Notes under the pieces: generated by a model
Told to the model about the DNA's origin: nothing
Seen by the model: only the letters and a program-made list of their open reading frames with translations
Databases searched by the model: none
Translations under genes and position numbers: made by a program
Part shown: one piece after another, positions 34,730 to 44,049 of the stretch
Numbering within the stretch: position 1 is the first letter of the stretch
Layout: the number at the start of each line of letters is the position of its first letter
Origin: CALBTQ01 sp036725605
GTDB taxonomy: Bacteria; Lernaellota; Lernaellaia; Lernaellales; Lernaellaceae
DNA: 64,000 nt
Direction: 5' to 3'
Assembly: GCA_036725605.1 (NCBI GenBank)
Contig: DAIMDW010000025.1
Location: 1-64,000, forward strand

Positions 34730-35277
34730 CAATAAAACCCGTCGAAAATCCGGTCGTGAATGTCGGCGGAAACTTCCCGCGCCAGCCAGCGAATCGCCTC
34801 TTGCTTGTTCGCCTCGCTATCGAAGATATCGGTCACCTGCCGGTATTCGCGCATTTTCACCAGGTTGCGATCCTCCCACAGGGTGATGCCGTCGCGCGTA
34901 ACCAGGCGCACGCTCATGCGCATCGAAATGCGATATTCCACCGCGTAATCGCTGGTGGAGAAGGAGATCGGGCTGGCCTTGAACTTGGTGATCACCCCGA
35001 CCAGCGTCGCGTCGGCCTCTTCCACCGGAGCCAATTCGGCCCATTCGCTTTCGGCGAAACGACGCCGCAGTTCGTCGCTGACGATCGCCTCCAGCCCCGC
35101 TTCGGTCGTGTCGTTGCGCATGACCGGCACGGCGATGGTCTTGATGCCTTCCGGCAATTTATCGCCCCGCTGCGCCAGGTGATAGCCGCAACCGGCCACC
35201 AACACGACACAAACCAGCGCGATTAAAAAAACACGGGAACCGCCATCAAAGCGGTTCCCGCGCTCGGTCGGCATCAT
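34729..35277 (-). CDS. lptE: LptE-like LPS-assembly lipoprotein
   Basis: Outer-membrane lipoprotein that plugs LptD and helps insert LPS. It has 182 residues, with lipobox VLVAGC followed by the family's GYHLAQRGDKLPEGIKTIAVPV and NDTTEAGLEAIVSDELRRRF. Position before holA supports the call. The start is doubtful: the Shine-Dalgarno is weak, and codons 7-19 are encoded by a terminator-like hairpin (35222-35260), so translation could begin further in or depend on coupling. Confidence 0.82.
   Translation of the reverse strand: MMPTERGNRFDGGSRVFLIALVCVVLVAGCGYHLAQRGDKLPEGIKTIAVPVMRNDTTEAGLEAIVSDELRRRFAESEWAELAPVEEADATLVGVITKFKASPISFSTSDYAVEYRISMRMSVRLVTRDGITLWEDRNLVKMREYRQVTDIFDSEANKQEAIRWLAREVSADIHDRIFDGFY
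35222..35260 (-). terminator. intrinsic terminator overlapping the 5' end of lptE
   Basis: On the minus strand CGGGAACCGC (35260-35251) pairs perfectly with GCGGTTCCCG (35243-35234) around a 7-base loop, then TGTTTTTTTAATC. This is a textbook terminator, but it lies inside the lptE coding region. It would end transcripts coming from the upstream small gene or act as an attenuator for lptE-holA. Confidence 0.75.
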
Positions 35278-35282
35278 GCAGA

Positions 35283-35780
35283 TTACTCGGAGTCCTTATA
35301 GGGGCTCCAGGTAATGCTGTTGTCCTTCATCTTCCAGACGACGGCGACCTGCTGGGCCTCGCCGCCTTCCTCGTAGCCGATGATCCACCAGATCTGGCCG
35401 TTTTCATAGTCGAACGGTTTGGCCGGCGTGGTCAGGTACACCTTGTCCGTGTAGGTCTTTTTCGCCGTCAACTGGTAGTGCAATTCCACGTTGAGCTGAC
35501 GGTGTTTGGAGAGCTGGTATACCAACTTGTCGCCGCTGATGACCAACATGTCTTTGTAAACGATCTTGCCTTTCCACGGAGTCATGAAATAGCTGATGAA
35601 GTTCAGACCGTTTTCGTCCCACGTGGCGCGCAAATGATTGAGGTGCACGCCGATGGACTTGTGATGGTCACCGCCGAAGTTCACTTCGATGTACTCATGT
35701 TCGCGCGTTTCCGCATACACGGTTATGGCAACAGTAATAACCATGATGGCAACAAGCGCGAAGGCCAAGTGTTTCCGCAT
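35283..35780 (-). CDS. exported protein of unknown function
   Basis: The protein has 165 residues from ATG 35780, preceded by GGGGGAT. The signal peptide (RKHLAFALVAIMVITVAITVYA) is followed by a soluble domain starting HEYIEVNFGGDHHKSIGVHL and rich in alternating beta-type strands (KIVYKDMLVISGDKLVYQLS, GQIWWIIGYEEGGEA). No family recognised. The gene ends just upstream of lptE, with a terminator immediately after it inside lptE. Confidence 0.7.
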   Translation of the reverse strand: MRKHLAFALVAIMVITVAITVYAETREHEYIEVNFGGDHHKSIGVHLNHLRATWDENGLNFISYFMTPWKGKIVYKDMLVISGDKLVYQLSKHRQLNVELHYQLTAKKTYTDKVYLTTPAKPFDYENGQIWWIIGYEEGGEAQQVAVVWKMKDNSITWSPYKDSE

Positions 35781-35892
35781 GTTTTATCCCCCGGGTCGAT
35801 ATGCTTTAGATCGCGTTTTATGTACAAGGAAACCGGCACCCTGTCAACCGAATTCCACTTTTTCCGTCCCTTTTTACCGCCGTCGGATATCC

Positions 35893-36603
35893 CTAATAAT
35901 ACACGGCGATGCCCAGCGCGCCCGCCAGATGATCGGCGACCAGCTCAGTTTCGTCCTTGGCGCGCGGAATGCGCAAATCGTACGTAATCGCGCCGGTGTA
36001 ACGATACGTCGCTTCCGCGAAAAAGCCGACGTTCTCCGTCAGGCGCACGTCCAGCCCCGCTTTGCCCGCCAGCAGCGGCAAGGTGTGTTGCTCGGTGATG
36101 GACAACTCGTCCTTGTCCAGCGGAATGTCGCTGTCGACGTCCTCGGGCGCCTGATGGAACGTCAGATACAATCCGCCGGCGGCCAGCCCGACGTACGGAT
36201 TGACCGTCGCCTGCGGGCGCATCTCGAAATTGACCGCCGCGTAAAAAGGCGTGAACGTGCTGTTGGTCAGCCGCGTATAGCGCACGTAAGCGAATTCGTG
36301 ATCGAGTTTCTCGTAGCCGATCAGATAGCCCACGCCGATTTCGGCCGACAGATGCTTCCACGGACAATAGCGCAAGGCGACCGTGCCGCCGTAGATCGGA
36401 CCCAGCAGATCGGCCGTATCGCCGTCCAGCAACCAGGCGTAGGACGGTGCGACGGTCAACACGACGTGCCGCGCGGGATCTTCCGCCGCCGGGGGCGTCG
36501 CCGCGACGCTCTCCTCGCCCGGCTCGTCGGCCGCCGCCCATGCGGGCAGGCAGCAAACGACGAACAGGAAAATCGGCAGCAGGCGTTTAAGCACTTCGGC
36601 CAT
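35893..36603 (-). CDS. small outer-membrane beta-barrel protein
   Basis: The protein has 236 residues. The signal peptide (KRLLPIFLFVVCCLPAWA) is followed by a short acidic Pro/Ala-rich segment and about eight amphipathic strands, with Gly/aromatic turns (LSAEIGVGYLIGYEKLD, NPYVGLAAGGLYLTFHQ, VGFFAEATYRYTG) ending GIAVYY, an aromatic C terminus. It fits the OmpA/OmpW-like eight-stranded barrel class; the role is unknown. It starts four bases after the PHP phosphoesterase stop and is likely co-transcribed with it. Confidence 0.72.
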   Translation of the reverse strand: MAEVLKRLLPIFLFVVCCLPAWAAADEPGEESVAATPPAAEDPARHVVLTVAPSYAWLLDGDTADLLGPIYGGTVALRYCPWKHLSAEIGVGYLIGYEKLDHEFAYVRYTRLTNSTFTPFYAAVNFEMRPQATVNPYVGLAAGGLYLTFHQAPEDVDSDIPLDKDELSITEQHTLPLLAGKAGLDVRLTENVGFFAEATYRYTGAITYDLRIPRAKDETELVADHLAGALGIAVYY

Positions 36604-36607
36604 CGCC

Positions 36608-37282
36608 TCACCCGCTCAGCGACACGTCGTCGCCGAAATAGTTTCGGTCGAAAACCGGGCTGACCCGGCACAGTTTGATCGCTTCGATAAAGGACGCCAC
36701 GTCGTTCACGTTGTTGGGAAAACGCGTTCCGCAACGCAGCAGCATATCCAGGTCGTGCGCGTCCGAACCGCCGGTCATGGCCAGCGAATACTCGATGCCG
36801 ATGCGCACGAGGTTGGCGAAATAATCGCGGCGCAGCACGCCCTCTTTGTTGAGCGAGAGCATCGTGCCGTTGATCGTCTCCAGCCCGTCGATGTGCGGAA
36901 CGACCTTGAGCACGTCGGGCAGCTTCGGCGCCTCCCAACTGCGCGCGCGCTGACTGACGCGCGGATGCGCCCAAATGACGGCGGTTTGCTCGTCGCGGCG
37001 CAGATCGGCCACCGTCTCGACGTTCTTGGGCAAGCCGGTCACGTAATTTTCATCGACGGAAAACACCAAAAAATCGCCCTCGGCGGCGGTGATTTCATTG
37101 CCGAAGATCACCAGCGCGTCGGGCAGCAATTCGCGCAGGCGTCGACAGGCGTCGGTCGAGCCGTGGTCGGTCGCGGTGACGATCGGCCGGCGCGCGTCGC
37201 GGAAAATTTCGGCGATGCGCTCGATGTCCATTTCCGCGCAATTGGACAGGGTTGTATGCAGATGAAGATCGACTTCAATCAT
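36608..37282 (-). CDS. PHP-domain metal-dependent phosphoesterase
   Basis: The protein has 224 residues. The four PHP metal motifs are intact: DLHLHTTLSNC (I), TATDHGS (II), FGNEIT followed by AHPRV (III), and TGGSDAH (IV). Stand-alone PHP proteins hydrolyse phosphoesters, for example in nucleotides or phosphosugars; the substrate cannot be deduced. It sits between a lipoprotein and a beta-barrel gene. Confidence 0.87.
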   Translation of the reverse strand: MIEVDLHLHTTLSNCAEMDIERIAEIFRDARRPIVTATDHGSTDACRRLRELLPDALVIFGNEITAAEGDFLVFSVDENYVTGLPKNVETVADLRRDEQTAVIWAHPRVSQRARSWEAPKLPDVLKVVPHIDGLETINGTMLSLNKEGVLRRDYFANLVRIGIEYSLAMTGGSDAHDLDMLLRCGTRFPNNVNDVASFIEAIKLCRVSPVFDRNYFGDDVSLSG

Positions 37283-37297
37283 GACTTGCCGCGTCCA

Positions 37298-37909
37298 TCA
37301 GGGTAAGGCGGTTTTGTCTTTGGCCACCAGGCCGCCGAAATCTTCGATCTTCCAGCCGTCGTCCTTTTTGACCATGCTGACTTCGACTTCCACTTCCTTT
37401 TTGTCGCCCTCGCCGAACGACTTGGGATCGAACTCCAGGTTGTCGCCCTTGACGATGCGCAGGGTCAGCGTCGCCGTGTCGTCCTTGATTTTCGGCTTGC
37501 CCGTGACCTCGGCCTGCTGGATCTTGATCAAATCGAGATAGGCGACGACCGCCAGGCGCGCCTGCGAGTTGACGAACAATTTGCGCAGCTTGCTCAGGGC
37601 GTCATCGTAGGCGGCCGCGCGGTGCGGGTCGGTGCCCTCGTTTTTGGAGGCCAACTGGAACATGGGATCCAGCGCGATGTTGACCGCAACGAAGAAATTT
37701 TCCATCGCGACTTGCGGCGAACTCTGGTCGAGCGGCTGCAGCGGCGTCGGTTCGGTCAACTGCAATTGCTTGGCGATTTGCTCAACATCGCCGGCCGGCG
37801 CGGCCTTCTCATCGAGCGGTTTGGCGTTCGGATCGGCCTTGGGCGTCGCCTTGTCCGAGCACCCGGCCAATGCAACGATGATGAACAATACCCATATCAA
37901 TTTGCGCAT
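37298..37909 (-). CDS. lipoprotein of unknown function
   Basis: The protein has 203 residues from ATG 37909 with AAAGGAT upstream. The signal peptide MRKLIWVLFIIVALAGC has a clear lipobox. After a charged low-complexity linker comes a domain (SPQVAMENFFVAVNIALDP to VKKDDGWKIEDFGG) whose layout, helices then a curved sheet ending DGWKI, resembles NTF2/DUF4878-type folds. No specific function is assigned. Confidence 0.7.
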   Translation of the reverse strand: MRKLIWVLFIIVALAGCSDKATPKADPNAKPLDEKAAPAGDVEQIAKQLQLTEPTPLQPLDQSSPQVAMENFFVAVNIALDPMFQLASKNEGTDPHRAAAYDDALSKLRKLFVNSQARLAVVAYLDLIKIQQAEVTGKPKIKDDTATLTLRIVKGDNLEFDPKSFGEGDKKEVEVEVSMVKKDDGWKIEDFGGLVAKDKTALP

Positions 37910-38013
37910 ATCGCAATCCTTTCCCCATGATCGGCGCGGAATCATCCGGTTGGTGCAAGCCTACCATGACTCATTGCGGCGGCTAACGTCAACGGGGCTG
38001 CAAGAGAGGTCGC

Positions 38014-38628
38014 TTATCCGGCTGCGAGCTGTCGTTGGATTTCCGTCAGCCCCAGCGAGAAGGCCTTTTCGTTGGTGGCGCGGAATTTGGCCGGCACCGT
38101 TTCGGTGACGATGCGCCGCACCGTTTCGCCGTCGAGCGGCAGCACGTTCGCCCCGGCCAGCGCGCCGAGCATCACCGCGTTGACCGCCTGAGCGTTGCCC
38201 GCCTCCTCGGCCAGCCGCGTGGCGTCCAGCGCAAAGAGACGACCGACCGACCCGCGCACTTTTTCCAGCATGGACTCGACGTCGGGATACTCGGCCTGGC
38301 CCATGGTCACCGTAAACGGCACGATGGGATGCGTGTTGACCACGGCCACGGTCTTCGCGGCGCAATAGGGCAAAGCGCGCAGGGCTTCCAGCGGCTCGAA
38401 GGCCAGCAGCACGTCGGCGTCGTTCTTGCCGATCAACGGACTTTTCGGCCCACCCAGCAGCACGGTGCTTTCCACGATGCCGCCGCGCTGGCTCATGCCG
38501 TGCACTTCGGAAACGGTCACCGGCATGTCGTCGAGAATCGCCGCTTCGCCCAGCAGCCGGCTCGCGGTCAGGCTGCCCTGCCCGCCGACGCCGCACAGGT
38601 AAATCCGGGTCGCGCCATCGGCTTTCAT
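38014..38628 (-). CDS. iorB: indolepyruvate ferredoxin oxidoreductase beta subunit
   Basis: Gamma-domain partner of IorA in oxidative decarboxylation of aryl pyruvates to acyl-CoA. The 204-residue protein has YLCGVGGQGSLTASRLLGEA and VSEVHGMSQRGGIVESTVLLG, typical of the family. ATG 38628 follows GGAGG and overlaps the iorA stop (ATGA), so the subunits are made in a 1:1 coupled manner. Confidence 0.92.
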   Translation of the reverse strand: MKADGATRIYLCGVGGQGSLTASRLLGEAAILDDMPVTVSEVHGMSQRGGIVESTVLLGGPKSPLIGKNDADVLLAFEPLEALRALPYCAAKTVAVVNTHPIVPFTVTMGQAEYPDVESMLEKVRGSVGRLFALDATRLAEEAGNAQAVNAVMLGALAGANVLPLDGETVRRIVTETVPAKFRATNEKAFSLGLTEIQRQLAAG

Positions 38629-41600
38629 GAAACACCTCCGCTCAAATCGCGCACCGGCACGATCGCGCCGTTGGGACAGACCTGCACGCAAGTGCCGCAT
38701 CCGTCGCAGAGGATCGGGTCGATGTGGACCTGCCCGTCTTGTTGGTAGAAGGCCGGACAACCAAAGTTGCTCAGGCAGTTGTCGCAGCAGGCGCACAGGC
38801 CGCAGGCAAGGCAGCGCCTGGCTTCGGCGATCGCGTCCGTTCGCGTATAGCCGCTTTCCACCTCGTCCCAGGAGCGAACGGCCTCGGCGGGATCGAGCGC
38901 CGGCGCGGCACGGCGCAGTTGCACCTCTACCGCCTGCGGCTCATAACGCTTTTCCGCCGCCAGGGCCTCGGTGTCGCGCCAGGCCTCGACGGCGACCGAT
39001 TCCGGATGCGCCGCCAGTTGCCGGTCGATGCCGTAGGCCGCGACCTTGCCGCTCTGCAACGCCTCGGCCACGCTCGCCGGTCCGGTCACCGCGTCGCCGC
39101 CGGCGAACAGGAACGGGTTGTCGGTCGCGCCGGTGTCGCGTTCGACGCGCAGGCGGCCCCAGCGGTCGCTCTCGACCAGCGGCAGCGCCTCGGGCGCCAG
39201 CGCCGGTTGTTGGCCGATGGCGACGACGACGTGATCGGCCAGCACGGTGAACGTCTGCTCGGTGGGCAGCGGTTTGCGCCGGCCGTCCTCGTCCGGCTCG
39301 CCCAACTTCATGCGGCGACAGGTCAACGTCAGGCGATCGCTTTTTTCCACGATGGATTCAGGCGTGCTCAACTCGACCAGCTTGACGCCCTCGGCCAGCG
39401 CGGCCTCGACCTCCTCGTCGATGGCGGGCATCTCGATATGCGTGCGCCGGTAGAGGATGGTCACCGCGTTCGCGCCCAGGCGCAACGCGCAACGGGCCGC
39501 GTCGATCGCCGCGTTGCCGCCGCCGACCACCACCACGTGCCCGGCGAGTTCGTCGAGCCCGCCAAGGTTCACCTGTCGCAGGAAATGCATGGCGTCCTGC
39601 ACGCGCGGCAGGGTTTCGCCCGCGATGCCCAGGCGCAGGCCGCGCGTCATGCCGACCGACACGAAGGCCGCCGCGAAGCCGCGCTCGCGCAGTTTGTCAA
39701 GCGTGAAATCGGCCCCGAAGCGTTGGCCGGTTTCGATCGTCACGCCCAGGCCTTCGATCACCGCCAGGTCCTTGGCCAGCGCCGCGCGCGGTAGACGATG
39801 GCGCGGAATGCCGTAACCGCACATGCCGCCCGCCGCGTCCTCGGCCTCGAAAATCGTCACGGCGTACCCGCGCAGGCGCAGGTCGAAGGCGCAACCCAGA
39901 CCGGCCGGGCCGCCGCCGATCACCGCTACGCGCTTGCCGTTTTCCCGGATGAGATTGCGCTGCCACGCGACGTACGTTTGCCGCTCGTCGTCGGTTTCCG
40001 CGTCCATCACAAAGCGTTTGATTTTGTTGATCGCCAGCGGTTCGTCGATGTCGCCGCGCACGCAGGCCGCTTCGCACGGATGCGTACACACGCGGCAGAT
40101 GACGTGCGGCAGCGCCAGGCGTTGGCGGATGAGCGCCCGCGCGACGTCAATGTTGCCCGCCGCGACGTGCTCGACGTACCCCTGCACGCACAGGCCCAAC
40201 GGGCAGGCCGTTTCGCAGGGCGGATGTTCCATCTTGTGCGGCGCACTACCCTCGCCGTTTTCCGGCAGCGCCGCGATGCGCGCCCGGCTACGCGCCAGGC
40301 CGTAGTCCTTGCTCGTCTCCAGGCCGCACTGACCGTCCTCGCCCCGCCCGCACACCCGGCACAGGTTGTGATCGACGCGGTAGTACACCGCTTCGCGCTT
40401 TTGCCCCAGTTGCTTGCGCGCGAACAAGGGGCACGGGCTGCGCGAGATCAGCACCTTCGGTCCGCTCTGCGCCAGCAGGTTGCGGATGACCATCGTGCTT
40501 TCTTTGAAGTTGAGCGGATCGATCGCGGCGATGTGCTCGACGCCGGCCGCGCGGGCGATGCGCTCGATATCGATCGTCTCGCCGCGCACGCCCGAACCGG
40601 GATTGGGCTGATGGCCGGTCATGCCGGTCGTGCGGTTGTCGAGCACGACCAACGTCATGTCGCGTTGGTTGTGCACCGAGTTGACCAGGCCGGTCATGCC
40701 CGAATGGAAGAAGGTCGAGTCGCCGATGAACGAAATCACCGGCTTGTCGCCCGTCGCGGCGAAACCGCCGGCGCTGGATGCCGATGAACCCATGCAGATG
40801 AAGTAATCGCCCACGCCGATCGGCGGTAAAAAGCCCAGCGTGTAGCAGCCGATGTCCGACAGATACAGCGGCTCGTCGCCGGCGACCAGCTTGACCGCGT
40901 AGTAGGTGGCGCGGTGCGGACACCCCGGGCACAGAATCGGCGGACGCCCCGGCAACGCGGGCAACGCGGCGCCCGCGCCTTCCTCGGCGTCAAAGCCCAG
41001 CAGATCGGCCAGCGCGTGCGTCACCTGATCGGGGCCCAGTTCGCCCAGCAACGAGAAGTGCCCGCTGTCTTTGCCGTACACGGCAATCAGTTTGCCCGTG
41101 CGCGAGCAAGTCGCGCGCAGTTCGTTTTCCAACAGGGGATCGAGTTCCTCGACGACCAGCGCGGCGTCGACCTGCGAAACGAACTCGGCCAACACCTTGC
41201 GCGGCAGCGGCCAGGTCGTCGCCAATTGCAGCACGCGCACTTTGTCGTCGAGCGCGAACCGCACCACGGCGTCCTCGACGTAACAGGCCGCCACGCCGCT
41301 GGTGAGCACGCCGAAGGTTCCCGAGCCGTACAGACGATTGAGCGGCGAGTCGTTGAATTGCTCCTCGGCCGCGATCATGTTTTGTTCGACGACCGGATGG
41401 CGCAGACGGGCCACCGCCGGCACGGGCGTGAAGCGGCGCCGGTCGGGCGCGAATTCGCCCTTGGTCTTGCGCTCGCCCAACGCGCCGAAGCGCACCGCGC
41501 TACGCGTGTGCGAAACGCGGGTGGTCGTGCGCAGGATGACGGGCATCTCCAGTTTTTCGGAAAGCTCGAAGGCGGCCTTGACCGTCTCGTACGCTTCCTG

Positions 41601-42035
41601 CGGCGTGGCCGGCTCGAACATCGGCAGCTTGCCCAGGCGCGCGTAGTGACGGTTGTCCTGCTCGTTCTGCGAGCTGTGGCAGCCGGGATCGTCGGCGCTG
41701 ACCAGCACCAGGCCGGCGCGCACGCCGATGTACGCCAGGGTCATCAGCGGGTCGGCCGCGACGTTGACGCCCACGTGTTTCATCGCGACCATCGTGCGCA
41801 CGCCCGCGGCGGCCGCGGCCCCGGCGACTTCCAGCGCGACTTTCTCGTTGACGGAGTATTCGAACGAAACGCCGGCTTCCTGGTGGATACGGAAGAACGT
41901 ATCGCCGATCTCGCTACTGGGCGTGCCCGGGTAGGTCGAAAAGAAGCCCAGACCGGCTTCCAACGCGCCGCGCACGATCGCTTCGTTTCCCAGCAGCAGA
42001 CGCACGGTCGGTTCGGGAGAGAGCAACGGATTCAT
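38625..42035 (-). CDS. iorA: IorA fused to GltD-like NAD(P)H oxidoreductase and ferredoxin domains
   Basis: A single open frame of 1136 residues. Residues about 1-560 are the thiamine-diphosphate IorA subunit (GNEAIVRGALEAGLGFFSTYPG, TPP-binding FIGDSTFFHSG through NRTTGMTGHQPNPG, CRVCGRGEDGQCG). Residues about 600-1040 match the small subunit of glutamate synthase and its relatives: Cys-rich entry (CETACPLGLC, CRVCTHPCEAACVRG), FAD motif VAVIGGGPAGLGCAFDLRLR, NAD(P) motif VVVVGGGNAAIDAARCALRL and FAGGDAV. The C terminus adds CLACGLCACCDNCLSNFGC and CDGCGTCVQVCPNGAI, [4Fe-4S] ligand sets. Stand-alone IorA is about 600 residues. The fusion should pass electrons between aryl-pyruvate oxidation and NAD(P)H. 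Confidence 0.9.
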   Translation of the reverse strand: MNPLLSPEPTVRLLLGNEAIVRGALEAGLGFFSTYPGTPSSEIGDTFFRIHQEAGVSFEYSVNEKVALEVAGAAAAAGVRTMVAMKHVGVNVAADPLMTLAYIGVRAGLVLVSADDPGCHSSQNEQDNRHYARLGKLPMFEPATPQEAYETVKAAFELSEKLEMPVILRTTTRVSHTRSAVRFGALGERKTKGEFAPDRRRFTPVPAVARLRHPVVEQNMIAAEEQFNDSPLNRLYGSGTFGVLTSGVAACYVEDAVVRFALDDKVRVLQLATTWPLPRKVLAEFVSQVDAALVVEELDPLLENELRATCSRTGKLIAVYGKDSGHFSLLGELGPDQVTHALADLLGFDAEEGAGAALPALPGRPPILCPGCPHRATYYAVKLVAGDEPLYLSDIGCYTLGFLPPIGVGDYFICMGSSASSAGGFAATGDKPVISFIGDSTFFHSGMTGLVNSVHNQRDMTLVVLDNRTTGMTGHQPNPGSGVRGETIDIERIARAAGVEHIAAIDPLNFKESTMVIRNLLAQSGPKVLISRSPCPLFARKQLGQKREAVYYRVDHNLCRVCGRGEDGQCGLETSKDYGLARSRARIAALPENGEGSAPHKMEHPPCETACPLGLCVQGYVEHVAAGNIDVARALIRQRLALPHVICRVCTHPCEAACVRGDIDEPLAINKIKRFVMDAETDDERQTYVAWQRNLIRENGKRVAVIGGGPAGLGCAFDLRLRGYAVTIFEAEDAAGGMCGYGIPRHRLPRAALAKDLAVIEGLGVTIETGQRFGADFTLDKLRERGFAAAFVSVGMTRGLRLGIAGETLPRVQDAMHFLRQVNLGGLDELAGHVVVVGGGNAAIDAARCALRLGANAVTILYRRTHIEMPAIDEEVEAALAEGVKLVELSTPESIVEKSDRLTLTCRRMKLGEPDEDGRRKPLPTEQTFTVLADHVVVAIGQQPALAPEALPLVESDRWGRLRVERDTGATDNPFLFAGGDAVTGPASVAEALQSGKVAAYGIDRQLAAHPESVAVEAWRDTEALAAEKRYEPQAVEVQLRRAAPALDPAEAVRSWDEVESGYTRTDAIAEARRCLACGLCACCDNCLSNFGCPAFYQQDGQVHIDPILCDGCGTCVQVCPNGAIVPVRDLSGGVS

Positions 42036-42152
42036 CGATGAGCAACCTCATTGCGTTTGCGCCAGTCTAGGCAGGCCGGCGCGGCCCGTCAAGGATGCGC
42101 GCACAGCGGCCAACTGGGGATAAACAAATGGAAAAAACAGCGCGGCTCCTGA

Positions 42153-42181
42153 TTGACACCCCACCGGGCCGATCCTAAGAT
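42153..42181 (+). promoter_or_regulatory. sigma70 promoter of the Rossmann-fold gene
   Basis: TTGACA (42153-42158) and TAAGAT (42176-42181) are 17 bases apart, 72 bases upstream of the ATG. Confidence 0.75.
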
Positions 42182-42252
42182 GCAGCCGTATCTTCAGAAC
42201 CAATAAGCACCGGGCGATCCCCGGATCGCTCACACCAAGGTAGGAGATAGTC

Positions 42253-44049
42253 ATGGTCAATGGCGAAACGATTCTTGTTCTGGGCGGATGGGGGCTGGTC
42301 GGCCGCGCCGTTTGTCACGAGCTGCTGCAGGACAATCCGGCGAAAATCATCGTGTGCAGTCTGAGCCGCGAGGAGGCGGAGGAGGCGGTCCGCGACCTCG
42401 AGCAAGAACGCATCCAAATGAACGAACTGCACCAGGCGAAAATCAAAACGAAGTTCATTGCCGAATGGGGCGACATTTTCGCCCGGGTGGAATTCAAGGA
42501 CACCCCCGCCCGCGCCATCAAGAAAATCGAGGACCTGACCAAGATCGTCGACGACACGTTCAACGACCTGAAGAAGATCGACCTGAGCGACATGTTCCTG
42601 TTCAAGCTGATCGACAAGTACAAGCCGTACGTCGTGGTCGACGCGATCAACACGGCGACCATCGTCGCGTACAAAGACGTGTACGCCTCGGTGCTCGACC
42701 TGCGCATGAAGATGACCGCGCTGGAAAAAACCTACGCGCAGGGCGGCGATATGGCCCAGGCGCTGACCAACATGAAAAACAGCGTCTACGAGCATCTGAC
42801 CGCGATCTACCTGCCGCGGCTGATCCGCCACATTCAGATTTTGTATCTGGCGATGAAGCAGGCGAAGACGCAGTTCTTCGTCAAGATCGGCACGACCGGC
42901 ACCGGCGGCATGGGCCTGAACATCCCCTACACGCACTCGGAGGAAAAGCCGAGCCAGAAGCTGTTGTCCAAAAGCGCGGTCGGCGGCGCGCACAGCCTGC
43001 TGCTGTTCCTGATGGCCAACACGCCCGACACCGCCTTCACCATGGAGATCAAACCGGCCGCGGCGATCGCCTGGAAGTCGATCGATCACGGCGTCGTGCC
43101 GCGCGGCAAACAGCCGATCCGGCTGTACGACAACCCGCCGGCCAAGGCCTTCCCGCTGGACAAATCGGTCGACCTGGAAGTCGCCTGCAACGACTGCGAC
43201 GGGCGCATCGTGGACACGGGCAAGCCGATGAAAGCGGTGTACATCAACACCGGCGAAAACGGCCTGTTCAGTTGCGGCGAGTTCACCGCGATCACGACGA
43301 CCGGTCAGATGGAATACGTGACGCCCGAGGAAATCGCGCGGAACGTGCGCGCCGAACTGCACGGCGCGAACACCGGCTACGACATCGTCACGGCGATTAA
43401 GAACTCGGTGATGAGCAGCACGTACCGCGCCGGCTTCATGCGCGACTTCGCCATCGACAAGCTGCAGGGCATGGAAGGCAAACACGGCGAAGCGGTCGCC
43501 TTCGAGATTCTCGGCCCGCCGCGCCTGAGCAAGCTGCTGTACGAAGCCTACTTGCTCAAGCAGACCTACGGCACGCCGAAAAAGATCATCGCCGCCAAGC
43601 CCGAGGCGATGGCCAAAAAGCTGCAAACGTTGATCAACAAGGACGACGAGTTGCGCGCGCGCATCATTTCGATCGGCATTCCCATCGTCACCGCCGACGG
43701 CAAGAAACTGCTGCGCGGCACGAAGATCGTCGCCCCGCCGTTCCGCGGCGACAACACGGTGCCGGTCAACGCGAAGCTGCTGGATGAGTACTGCTACGAG
43801 GGCTGGATCGACCTGCGCCCCGCGAACATGGAATGCTGGCGCAAACGCATGCAGAACCTGGCCGCGGTGATGGACGCGATCGACTGGAAGAAAAGCGGCG
43901 CGAACACGTCGAGCCGCTTCAATCGCAAGAACTACCTGGGCGAAGACGGCCGCCTGAACATCGGCGAAATCGCCGGGTGGATTTTCAACACCGAAGAAGG
44001 CGGCAGCCGCATCGGCTTCCAGCCGGTCGGGATCAAGGCGCACAACTAG
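42253..44049 (+). CDS. NAD(P)-binding Rossmann-fold protein of unknown function
   Basis: The protein has 598 residues from an ATG with TAGGAGAT upstream. The N terminus ILVLGGWGLVGRAVCHELL is a dinucleotide-binding GGxGxxG of extended SDR/saccharopine-type proteins. VVVDAINTATIVAYKDVYAS and FFVKIGTTGTGGMGLNIPY follow in the positions of the SDR substrate region, then a long C-terminal domain with no motif I recognise. It is a cytoplasmic, single-gene unit with its own promoter and terminator. Presumably an oxidoreductase or epimerase-like enzyme; substrate unknown. Confidence 0.7.
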   Translation: MVNGETILVLGGWGLVGRAVCHELLQDNPAKIIVCSLSREEAEEAVRDLEQERIQMNELHQAKIKTKFIAEWGDIFARVEFKDTPARAIKKIEDLTKIVDDTFNDLKKIDLSDMFLFKLIDKYKPYVVVDAINTATIVAYKDVYASVLDLRMKMTALEKTYAQGGDMAQALTNMKNSVYEHLTAIYLPRLIRHIQILYLAMKQAKTQFFVKIGTTGTGGMGLNIPYTHSEEKPSQKLLSKSAVGGAHSLLLFLMANTPDTAFTMEIKPAAAIAWKSIDHGVVPRGKQPIRLYDNPPAKAFPLDKSVDLEVACNDCDGRIVDTGKPMKAVYINTGENGLFSCGEFTAITTTGQMEYVTPEEIARNVRAELHGANTGYDIVTAIKNSVMSSTYRAGFMRDFAIDKLQGMEGKHGEAVAFEILGPPRLSKLLYEAYLLKQTYGTPKKIIAAKPEAMAKKLQTLINKDDELRARIISIGIPIVTADGKKLLRGTKIVAPPFRGDNTVPVNAKLLDEYCYEGWIDLRPANMECWRKRMQNLAAVMDAIDWKKSGANTSSRFNRKNYLGEDGRLNIGEIAGWIFNTEEGGSRIGFQPVGIKAHN

